Source: a virus. Taken from it: a stretch of DNA of 23,318 nucleotides. Below, one piece after another: positions 10,501 through 16,784 of the stretch. Numbering within the stretch: position 1 is the stretch's first letter; each line of letters opens with the position of its first letter. Below the pieces are notes generated by a model. The model was not told the DNA's origin and searched no databases. It was given only the letters and a program-made list of their open reading frames with translations. The stretch lies in the IMG/VR virus record IMGVR_UViG_3300020436_000098, positions 1 through 23,318 of that record; one strand, written 5' to 3'. A program made the translations under genes and the position numbers.

Positions 10501-11659
10501 TTTGAACAAAATTTGTGGAACGTGCCTTATCTAAAGGAACTACTGTCTGTCCTATAGTAGCTATCTCAAATCCTTTCACATATGCTTTGCCTGGAGACAA
10601 TGTGATACCAACCTTAGATGCATCACCACCATTTGCAGCTGTAAACAGACCATTGTTAAGACCTGTATCCAGATGTTCTCTCATATTAATATCAAATCCA
10701 CGAACAATATAGTTTCCAGATTCGTCAAATGTTCTTCTTGCTAATGTTTCTTCTAGAACAGAATAATCTGTACTTCTTACCTGAGATTGTGCTCGACCAC
10801 TTTGAAGTCTTAATAATTCTACAAAGTCAGCATCATCTGTAGTTCCAGTTGTTTTCTTGGAAAGTGTCAGTGTGTATTTAAGACGATGAGCTCCTTTTGC
10901 AGTGTAATTTGAACTTCCAGTAGCGTTATCAAGAAGTGTTGTGTCTTCTTCTGGAGTTGACAATGACTCCGTAATAGTAAATCCAACTCTGTATGTTGGT
11001 GTGTTTGTATATTTGTCTAGAATGATTGTTTGGGCTGCAACCTGTACGAAAGTTCCTCTGATAAAATAAACACCCTTTTCAACATATGCAGCTGAACCTG
11101 TTCCAGTTGCGTTTGTTGCAATTGTAGTTGCTACTTGTGTATTGGCATTTATTGTATATGAACTTCCTCCAGCTGTATATGAAATTGCCGTATCGATATT
11201 TAATGCTTCTTCGTTACCAAAAGCAAAATTTGTAGTACTTCCTACATCTGTTCCTGAAGACTCATATTTTACGTAAAGTGTAAGTTCATCAGACCCAGAT
11301 GCCGCTACCGCATTAACTACCTTTGCAATAACTTTAGAAGTTACACCTGTAAGTTTTTTTCCTATCAGACTTGTTCTATAATTTTCTACTACATGAGTTG
11401 TTGAACTATCACTAAAATTTGCTTGAAGTTTTACATAGGAATAAGTTATATCAAATCCACATTGGCCAGGAATGACCATAGACCCCTCTTTGAAAAAGTG
11501 AGATCCAAATCTTTCTATTTGATTCTGTAGGATAGATTGTAACTGTGTAAGTTCACGAGCTTGTACTGAAAAGGATGGACGAAAAAGAACTCTGTGAAAA
11601 TTATTGTCCTCCGTATAATCATCATAATATGGAGAGACATTAAGATCTGTTTTTTGCAT
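4568..11659 (-). CDS. Giant DUF4815-type virion structural protein (2363 aa)
   Basis: The largest gene of the window. The N-terminus (about residues 4-65; VSPYYDDYTEDNNFHRVLF, then RPSFSVQARELTQLQSILQNQ and IERFGSHFFKEGS) is the hallmark of DUF4815 proteins of T4-like marine phages, where they are virion components. Other family-like segments are EYELRDTIDFRPRVGD near 1210, a region starting WWDPVAQSFLIDEKGGAF near 1823, and a C-terminal SIEVYYKIQESDDT...AWIEM near 2273. Inserted between these are small repeated beta modules: two SSG...I(D/E)QITYTG..GCTRG-type copies (about 440-510 and 1645-1720), a VGMFVTGTGIDVSG copy (about 577-655) and (F/Q)xxGEKI motifs. It begins one base after the gp8 stop (TAATATG). 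A baseplate-periphery or fibre-network role is likely; it has no resemblance I can see to T4 gp9, gp10 or gp11. Confidence 0.88.
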   Translation of the reverse strand: MQKTDLNVSPYYDDYTEDNNFHRVLFRPSFSVQARELTQLQSILQNQIERFGSHFFKEGSMVIPGQCGFDITYSYVKLQANFSDSSTTHVVENYRTSLIGKKLTGVTSKVIAKVVNAVAASGSDELTLYVKYESSGTDVGSTTNFAFGNEEALNIDTAISYTAGGSSYTINANTQVATTIATNATGTGSAAYVEKGVYFIRGTFVQVAAQTIILDKYTNTPTYRVGFTITESLSTPEEDTTLLDNATGSSNYTAKGAHRLKYTLTLSKKTTGTTDDADFVELLRLQSGRAQSQVRSTDYSVLEETLARRTFDESGNYIVRGFDINMREHLDTGLNNGLFTAANGGDASKVGITLSPGKAYVKGFEIATIGQTVVPLDKARSTNFVQNYPTTFSAGNFIQVENVFGTPDIDSSGSNVLPFREVEIRDQRLPVTHLNISSGGGTLTNSVGNGGTITVDSTSKFPSSGAFLIRIGNELINVVTTNATTFTVQTNGRGYLGTTTPATHADHSIVVGWGIDPQTTTNSRANVIGVARTRAFEHGTGSEDSNYISGAYPLGTRFQHYLFDVRMLCKLTLDGPHGSISGTTASNTTITNITTTNIKVGMFVTGTGIDVSGVGTTVASIDVAGASNDGTITISRNATASGNSTDLSFSAELSAQNLLHNGAKLTGSITGATGFVFITKQDIANSAGNGTTDGKVLNDGATVHVIQTTGTFQAGEKIISNVAGDLGGTSPAGGETLLHPTTKPVYFNMGDAHSVFGDDAGSNYVADIFPSSVKQLTGSVSVTAGSGEQTVSGTNTGFLSDLKAGDLIEVQDVGGNIRRFEVDIINSDTSLETVEKFHTDVTNSTILRVRSRIEEQEELVMLSKLPKPAIKTLKTATLNNQVDTTLTVRRQQVVTLTGTTGNISLPEGESFVSFNADDYLISVLDPNTGGGGATFAAGQNLAPSTDSNATCKLSITTTGLTITLGGGVTNMTLKVIFTVQIATSTEKTKTLVPSQTLHIRNEKGNIYGTNYKDLDITLQKADIFKVRGVFMGTSSADAETPSVTYNNGTGGDVVDEIFQPGEKIIGSNGAIARTVSTTADNTNNVATTKIVYLTTKTFTTGITLTSEQRSFSNILTTTAVAAGSTNILNDFFVDTGMRDTFYDIGRISRKAAAAPPTGRLLIVYDYFTHGAGDYFSVDSYPVGTSATSITYEEIPLYSAQRVDPDTISPTGEYELRDTIDFRPRVGDVDVISASNDGSGEMTSGELNTNSISAFQFNNRDFTVGTSSLVDVPKTDNTFLASFDYYLPQNAALFLDSEGEFKTVVGGAAENPERPKPIDDAMQLAAFRIPQYTFDPLDIGVRRLKNRRYTMRDIGAISERVNNLEYFTQLNLLEKDTETFQIQDSDGLDRFKNGFIVDNFRGHGTGDASHPDYKNSMDMAVGLLRPEYMSRVVELDESVSTDTLRTAAGYRKTGDLITLPYTETTFVSQPYASRIENVNPFNVIAWVGSLELDPASDIWKDTNRLPNLIINREGNYDTLIARNGGSAMNTVWNEWETFWTGETSTTEEWRDTSWETARAQVPFRRVMERTTTTETRLQTRSGTTTFVVPRIDYESKGDKILSTEILPFCRARDVNFTGSVFKPLTRLYAFFDNVDVTQYITPSAPYVNKYNSLSANINDSVTTIGVVSTSLFESSGTIQIDDEQITYTGKTNSSPFQFTGCTRGVNGTTAASHSSGAKVYSINMGDPLISGATGKLAGKFSIPDPNVSGNPAFPVGERILRLTSDTTNGVLSGDTQTSGEATYFAKGLLDNIQETVIATRNAEEVRVTVNDARSVTSTRTSDRQIGWWDPVAQSFLIDEKGGAFITSVDCYFQSKSETVPVQCQIRTMKNGYPSTTILPFSKSTVEPENVNISDDASVATTFTFPSPVYLMQDIEYCFVILANTQDYHIWLSHMGDQEIGGTRMISDQPYAGVLFKSQNASTWTASQMEDLKFNIKRASFSTTSGVVTLHNKGLENTILENNPITPIPGTKKILVRHKNHGMYDTANNVTLSDVGGTVQDSGPATYQLSSLNATYTSISEMGLDHYIIDLASLGNAPTNNFATAENVGGTGVKATENYMMDTMKSVLQIMEVSGTSTSTSVRTTSGSSPSSTAGVSGGAETSFQLAATSSAKIISPNENVSFENPQMVASTINETNEMTGNKSFETLITMSTTLENLSPALDTQRMGIFTIQNRLNNINVNTDLYSTGVLNKDTTLTDAYKASTAPEGDNNAAIYCTRKVTLENAATAIKVLFDAIRFSEASIEVYYKIQESDDTTQFEDLAWIEMTADKSIAESKNYQDYRENTFEASGLNSFISFAIKIVMKGTNSAEPPLIKDLRAIALAL

Positions 11660-11660
11660 A

Positions 11661-13421
11661 TTAGAACTCTACAATCAATTTGATATCTTCTGTTTGGTCA
11701 CTGGCTCTACTAATTGGTTTTCTGTTTTCAATGTAAATAATATCCCCAGAGTTTGGTTGCATTTCTGGATTTGAGTATCCAGATGTAAAAACTGTATTAT
11801 TCAAAGTTTGACTATAAGATGTGTCTGGTGTACCAGTTGCAGTACCAGATGCAGCTTCTCCAGTAATTTGACTATTACCACTAAAAGGACTTCTTAACTT
11901 ATAAGTTGCATCTGTTCCTTGATTATCATAAGATGTTTGAACATAAAACAAAATCTTATTTGTTGAGTCCCATTCGACTACAGTTCCTTGTGGTTGAAAT
12001 GTAGTATAAGCTGTTGTTCCAGAATGATTTCCTGTAGGAGCTCTAGAAGAAGTTACCGCATATGAAAATGTAGTTGTACTTGGAACTGCCGTGATATGGT
12101 GTGTTCCTTCGTGACCTGTTCCATTACTTCCATCAAAACTTCCACCAGATACGTCAATCATTTGTCCCACTGCAAGTTGATGAGCTGCAGCTGTAGTTAA
12201 AGTGACAGTAGAACCAGATACAGCTACAGAATTTACTGTTTGTGCAGTATGTGATTGATAAATTTTACCATCAACTTTAAATTCACCTGAGTTTGATGCT
12301 AATCTTATTGCAAAAGTTTGTCTTGCAGTAGAGTTGGTAAAGTTTGATGTTGTACCATTAGAATATGGATTTCTTACAACCCCAACTTGTCTAAAGTCAT
12401 TGACTACACTGAAGTCAAAAGACTCTGTAGTTTGTAACTTTGTGTCCATCATAATGAAATGTCCACCAAGTTCTTTTGCTGGGTTTGAACCATGTCCACC
12501 ATCTGGTGGTATAATAACCTCAAAGGCGGGTTGTGTTCCTGAAAAGGTCAAGTCTTCTGAAAACTGAATGTTATGTTGTTCTATAATATCAGCTGGTAAA
12601 ATACTTGCCTGTGTGTATCCAGTATTTGTTGAAGTAATACTAATTGATTTTACCTTCCCAGCTGTATTGGTAGGACCATCTGATTCTCCGATTACTACTG
12701 TACACAATCCACCTGTACCATCTCCCCTAATAGGAACATTTACGATAGACCTGTCTGAAGTAATATTCCAAGTAGACCCTCCTGCAAGGGCAGTTCCACG
12801 TTCTGTTATTAGAATTACACTTAACCTACCATCAGCTAAGGCTACTCCAGACTCAGCTGCAATTGGAACTGGCATAAAATCTGGAGTAAGAAAATTTTGA
12901 ATGTCTGTGGTTGATAATGTGTACATATACTTTAACGTATATCCACCAGCGGCTTGAGGAACATCACCTTCAAATGTTGGTTCGGCTCCTCCAGCGTAGT
13001 TTGTTCCTCCATTATTATCCAAGACTTTGTACACTCTGTATGCAGATGTTACAAAGTAAAAAGTGGAGTCAAACAGGTTTGTTGCACCAGATGTTGCAGT
13101 GTTTCCTGTAGCATAATTTGGTTTGTACATATCATATGTGGTATTCCCAGATGTATCTAAATCTCTTCTGGGAATTGCGTGAGCTACACCAGTTGATGTA
13201 ATTCTTTTAGCTGCGAGCATATCATCCCAATGTTGGGATTCTTGTGTTCTATTATCATTTGGAGTAGGTGGAGCTGCATCTGTTCCACCTGTAGTTCCAG
13301 ATGCAAACTCGCCAGGTCTACCTATGAAAAGATAGTAGTTGGTAGCTGCAGCTTCTGAGAACGACTCTTTAAATTGCTCAGCGTTATGAAATCTGAATTT
13401 TGAAGTAATTATCGCAGGCAT
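11661..13421 (-). CDS. 8: Baseplate wedge protein gp8-like (586 aa)
   Basis: Homologue of T4 gp8, a dimeric baseplate wedge component. The N-terminus (PAIITSKFRFHNAEQFKESF, then SEAAATNYYLFIGRPGEFA) matches gp8 proteins of T4-like cyanophages very closely. It continues with YTLKYMYTLSTTDIQNFLTPDFMPVP and ends with YIENRKPISRASDQTEDIKLIVEF, both typical of this family. At 586 aa it is much longer than T4 gp8 (334 aa). Part of the excess is a module at about 394-470 (TLTTAAAHQLAVGQMIDVSG, then HEGTHHITAVPSTTTFSYAV) inserted between KVDGKIYQS and QGTVVEWDS. Two purine-rich Shine-Dalgarno candidates (AAGG and AAAGGA) precede the ATG, and an exact late promoter octamer lies at 13446-13453. Confidence 0.92.
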   Translation of the reverse strand: MPAIITSKFRFHNAEQFKESFSEAAATNYYLFIGRPGEFASGTTGGTDAAPPTPNDNRTQESQHWDDMLAAKRITSTGVAHAIPRRDLDTSGNTTYDMYKPNYATGNTATSGATNLFDSTFYFVTSAYRVYKVLDNNGGTNYAGGAEPTFEGDVPQAAGGYTLKYMYTLSTTDIQNFLTPDFMPVPIAAESGVALADGRLSVILITERGTALAGGSTWNITSDRSIVNVPIRGDGTGGLCTVVIGESDGPTNTAGKVKSISITSTNTGYTQASILPADIIEQHNIQFSEDLTFSGTQPAFEVIIPPDGGHGSNPAKELGGHFIMMDTKLQTTESFDFSVVNDFRQVGVVRNPYSNGTTSNFTNSTARQTFAIRLASNSGEFKVDGKIYQSHTAQTVNSVAVSGSTVTLTTAAAHQLAVGQMIDVSGGSFDGSNGTGHEGTHHITAVPSTTTFSYAVTSSRAPTGNHSGTTAYTTFQPQGTVVEWDSTNKILFYVQTSYDNQGTDATYKLRSPFSGNSQITGEAASGTATGTPDTSYSQTLNNTVFTSGYSNPEMQPNSGDIIYIENRKPISRASDQTEDIKLIVEF

Positions 13422-13445
13422 CTTGTATCCTTTACCTTGTTAAAT

Positions 13446-13453
13446 TATTTATA
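13446..13453 (-). promoter_or_regulatory. 8: T4-like late promoter (TATAAATA) upstream of gp8
   Basis: An exact T4 late consensus, TATAAATA, on the minus strand in the 45-bp gap before gp8. With T4 spacing (octamer at about -13 to -6), the start would be near 13440, leaving a 19-nt leader that contains AAGG and AAAGGA ahead of the ATG. It lies outside both flanking coding regions, and the downstream ribosome binding site is good. Use in vivo is untested. Confidence 0.65.
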
Positions 13454-13466
13454 AGAGTTTCCAACA

Positions 13467-16400
13467 TCAAACTGTCTGGTCAAATGATGGTGGAGCTGTA
13501 TTGTCTGACATATCTGGTGGAGATGTATTATCATCAAAATAAATGTATTCACCAGTTGAAGATACACCCCTAATATAAGATGGTGGTGGTACATTCCACA
13601 ATTTATTTGCTTCTTGTGGTATTGTCTGTTCAGTATCATCTTCAAATACACTATAGTTTCCATCCTCCAAGAGAATAGAACTTGTATCATCCCCTGTTTC
13701 TTCATCAACCAAAAATCTAGCTGAACGAATGATATGATTTAAAGGAACATCTCCAAATTGTTCTATTGTCATATGAACATTTTGTTCATGAACTCCTATC
13801 TGTATATTTGTATAGTTGAATGTACTATTATAGACCCCAGCATTTCCAGCGTTTACATTATCTTCAGCTGTATGTGGTCTTTGTCTTCGTCTTATATTAG
13901 GATATATGAAACTTTCTTTGTCCAAAGAAACTGGAGAAGTATCAGTATTTCCACCAACTGACCATAGGTATCTTGAAGCTGTTTTCTTGGTAGCTCCTAA
14001 ACCATATCTGTTTTGTCTGAGTTGGTCAAATCCACTCAGAATTTTTATAGTTACAGGAATTTCATAATGAGTCCTTAAAGTCAAATCTCTAGTGGTTGAT
14101 TTGAATGGTGATGCAAGAAGAACCTTCGGTGACGGACCTAAAACGCCAGGAGATGTTGGTGTAGAACTCAGTGTATAGGTAAATCTAGCATCATTAATAA
14201 TTGTTGCTACAGTATGTACTCCATCATAACCTGAAGTTTCTACCCCAGATATTTGTACTAACTCTCCAGCTTCTATTCCATGTGGTGTGTCAGTAATTAC
14301 TGTGACTGTATTTGAGGTTGCAGATATAGCACTGATTGTAGATATTAATCCAATCTTATGACCAAGATTAGCATTTGTCTGTAAGGTTGTTCCATCAGAT
14401 TGTGTTCCAAGTCTTCTTCCGACAATCGTAAACAAAGTTGCCTCAAACAGACTTGCAAGAGTTGGAGTTTCAGAAGTAATTCCAGTAACAGGAGTCGTGA
14501 GTTTAGCTGCAACTCTAGATACAAGACTAACCTCACCAAACAGAGCAAAACCAGCTGGGTGAATGGCTTTTTTAACTGACCCTCTCCAATCTGAGATTGC
14601 AGATCCAACTCTAACAACATATGAAAAATCTTGATAGTAAAAAGAGTCCTGAACTCTCATTAAGGACTCACTAATTTTTCCCTTGTCTCCACTGAAAGAA
14701 CCAGCAGTTGTACCCAAAGTTCCTATCGTAGATGACAAAGAAGCTTGTGATAACTGGTTAATGATAGCATAGTTGGTAGTATCTCCTCTTCGTAAAACTT
14801 CTCCCAATGTAAAATTAAGAGAAGACATTTTTACAGTGAGAAGTTGTCTAGTATTATCCCAAGCGGTAACTGTTCCTATTGCATTAGATGTTTGTCCTCT
14901 AACTGTATCACCTACTGAGAAAGAAGAAGCACTAGAAACATTTGGTGGTGTACCAGACACGTTTGTATTTCTGGTGATTAATACTTTAACTGGTAGATTC
15001 AATGTGGGTGCGTTGACAAAACCAGTTCCAAATTTTTTGACCTCTACACCTTTAACAGAACCAAGTCCAGATGGTGACCAAGTTAAAAATGTTGCTCCAG
15101 TTCCATGTGTATTTACAATTGTAAGTGTAGCTTTGGCACCAGAGGTTCCTCCTGTAATAACATCGCCTACATTAAATGTCCCAGATGCATTTGCAATGCT
15201 TATATTTCCAGAACGTAGGACTGCAACTTTGGCCGTTAGACTTGTTTGATTTGTTATATTTTCACCAACAATAAAAGTTCCAGTAGTAGTAAGTGCAGAT
15301 ATTGACCAATATATTCTTGCAGAGGTTGGAACAACTGTAGGTGCTATTTCATAACCAGACCCACCACTAAATGTTGTTATGTTTACAACCTCTCCAGCCT
15401 CAGTTCCAACTCCAAGGTCTGTAAAGGTTTGTGTTTCTAATTGTATCTGATTACCTGTGTAAGCATCTGATGCTTCGGTTGCATCCTCGTATACAATATG
15501 GTCTGTAGAAATAGTTCCATATTCAGCTGCATCTCCAGCTTCAACTGCAACAGCTCCACCTACGTTTGTAATTTTAGCAGATGCACCAGATCCTTCTGTA
15601 TTAGTATTATCAAAATATAAATCTGTTCCTACAGAATATCCCGAGCCTGGATTGTCAATAACAATCTGGTCTACACTTCCAGAACCCACATCTACTATAT
15701 CGATTTTTGCTTCTTGACCTGTATCACTTACGATAGATACTGTATCACTGGTATTGTAAAAAGAGGCTCCCTCTGTAACTGTAGCTCCAGTTACAATCTT
15801 TTGAATTGTACCTGTGATTGCCGTGTCAATGTCTGTATTATCTACTCCTGTTACCTCTGCACCAGAAATAAAAGTTCCTGTTATTGAATCTGGATTAAGG
15901 ATTAATTGAAAGACTGTATTTTCACCCTCCTGTATCTGTAATACTGATTCAATGGTAGCTGTTGCCTCAAAGGCACCTATTCCTGTATTTTCAGTTTGTG
16001 TAATAGATTGTCCAGTTAGATTTACTGGATTACCTTGAGTTGCTAAAATACGAATGACAGTATCACTAGTCCACTCACCAGCTGATATTTTTAATATCTG
16101 GTCTTTTGGATAGAATATTTCAGGAGTTTCTGCAAACAATAATCTGAAGAAAAGTTCATGACCCTGTTTGGTTCCCTTTGCACGATAAAGTTCACGAACA
16201 TTTTTTACAAGATTTCTTTTTGATACTCCAGATGCAAGAGTATTTGGTATGGTATTGAGATATGCATCTCTAAATCGGTCTAGGAAATCTGTAAGAGTTT
16301 TATCAACATTAGCATATTCTATAAGTTGTTGAATATTCTGAATAGGATTTCCTTGGTACTTGAAAATTGTTCCCCGAGCTCCTGTAGAAGACCCAACAAC

Positions 16401-16775
16401 AACTTCACCTACTTGAAAATTTCTATTGTGTTCGATGTAAAGAAAGGCGTTTGCATTGTCCTCTGCAAGTATATTAGAAACAGCTCCAGAGGTTTGACCT
16501 ACTACGTTTTCTCCTTTGACAAACGCACCATATTGAGAGTCTTCAGTATATAATTTTTCACCATCCTCAAGAAGAAGAAAATTATCGGTAAGAAGGTTCT
16601 CAAGAAGAATATTATCTTGAGCCTGTACGTTGGTTAAAGATATTTTTGCAGTCTCTAAAAACTGATAATACAGTCTTAGAAAGTCTACAAAGATAGGATG
16701 ATCTGTACGTACAAACTCAGGGAATTTATCTTCTATGAAAGAAGATATTTTCTTATCGAGAAAGGTGCTTGCCAT
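13467..16775 (-). CDS. Large baseplate wedge protein in the gp7 position (1102 aa)
   Basis: Large virion protein between gp6 and gp8, the place of T4 gene 7 (1032 aa). I cannot show homology to T4 gp7 itself. It clearly belongs to the T4-like marine family with N-terminal FPEFVRTDHPIFVDFLRLYY (about residues 19-38), a segment NVRELYRAKGTKQGHELFFR, then LLFAETPEIFYPKDQILKIS (about 190-235), and WRGSVKKAIHPAGFALFGEV (about 730). At least six F-x-VGE-x-V-x-G..TSGA-type repeats occur, near residues 80, 117, 497, 529, 617 and 652. An HGI-type module sits at about 812-875. It starts 9 nt after the gp6 stop with no obvious Shine-Dalgarno, so translation may be coupled to gp6. Probable role: linking the wedge core to peripheral proteins. 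Confidence 0.85.
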   Translation of the reverse strand: MASTFLDKKISSFIEDKFPEFVRTDHPIFVDFLRLYYQFLETAKISLTNVQAQDNILLENLLTDNFLLLEDGEKLYTEDSQYGAFVKGENVVGQTSGAVSNILAEDNANAFLYIEHNRNFQVGEVVVGSSTGARGTIFKYQGNPIQNIQQLIEYANVDKTLTDFLDRFRDAYLNTIPNTLASGVSKRNLVKNVRELYRAKGTKQGHELFFRLLFAETPEIFYPKDQILKISAGEWTSDTVIRILATQGNPVNLTGQSITQTENTGIGAFEATATIESVLQIQEGENTVFQLILNPDSITGTFISGAEVTGVDNTDIDTAITGTIQKIVTGATVTEGASFYNTSDTVSIVSDTGQEAKIDIVDVGSGSVDQIVIDNPGSGYSVGTDLYFDNTNTEGSGASAKITNVGGAVAVEAGDAAEYGTISTDHIVYEDATEASDAYTGNQIQLETQTFTDLGVGTEAGEVVNITTFSGGSGYEIAPTVVPTSARIYWSISALTTTGTFIVGENITNQTSLTAKVAVLRSGNISIANASGTFNVGDVITGGTSGAKATLTIVNTHGTGATFLTWSPSGLGSVKGVEVKKFGTGFVNAPTLNLPVKVLITRNTNVSGTPPNVSSASSFSVGDTVRGQTSNAIGTVTAWDNTRQLLTVKMSSLNFTLGEVLRRGDTTNYAIINQLSQASLSSTIGTLGTTAGSFSGDKGKISESLMRVQDSFYYQDFSYVVRVGSAISDWRGSVKKAIHPAGFALFGEVSLVSRVAAKLTTPVTGITSETPTLASLFEATLFTIVGRRLGTQSDGTTLQTNANLGHKIGLISTISAISATSNTVTVITDTPHGIEAGELVQISGVETSGYDGVHTVATIINDARFTYTLSSTPTSPGVLGPSPKVLLASPFKSTTRDLTLRTHYEIPVTIKILSGFDQLRQNRYGLGATKKTASRYLWSVGGNTDTSPVSLDKESFIYPNIRRRQRPHTAEDNVNAGNAGVYNSTFNYTNIQIGVHEQNVHMTIEQFGDVPLNHIIRSARFLVDEETGDDTSSILLEDGNYSVFEDDTEQTIPQEANKLWNVPPPSYIRGVSSTGEYIYFDDNTSPPDMSDNTAPPSFDQTV

Positions 16776-16784
16776 GATATCAAA

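Noticed and set aside
14773-15249. Plus-strand open frame of 158 codons
   Set aside because: It lies wholly opposite the well-supported gp7-position gene, has no family resemblance, and reads like the antisense of Thr/Val/Gly-rich codons. All other plus-strand frames here were rejected for the same reason.
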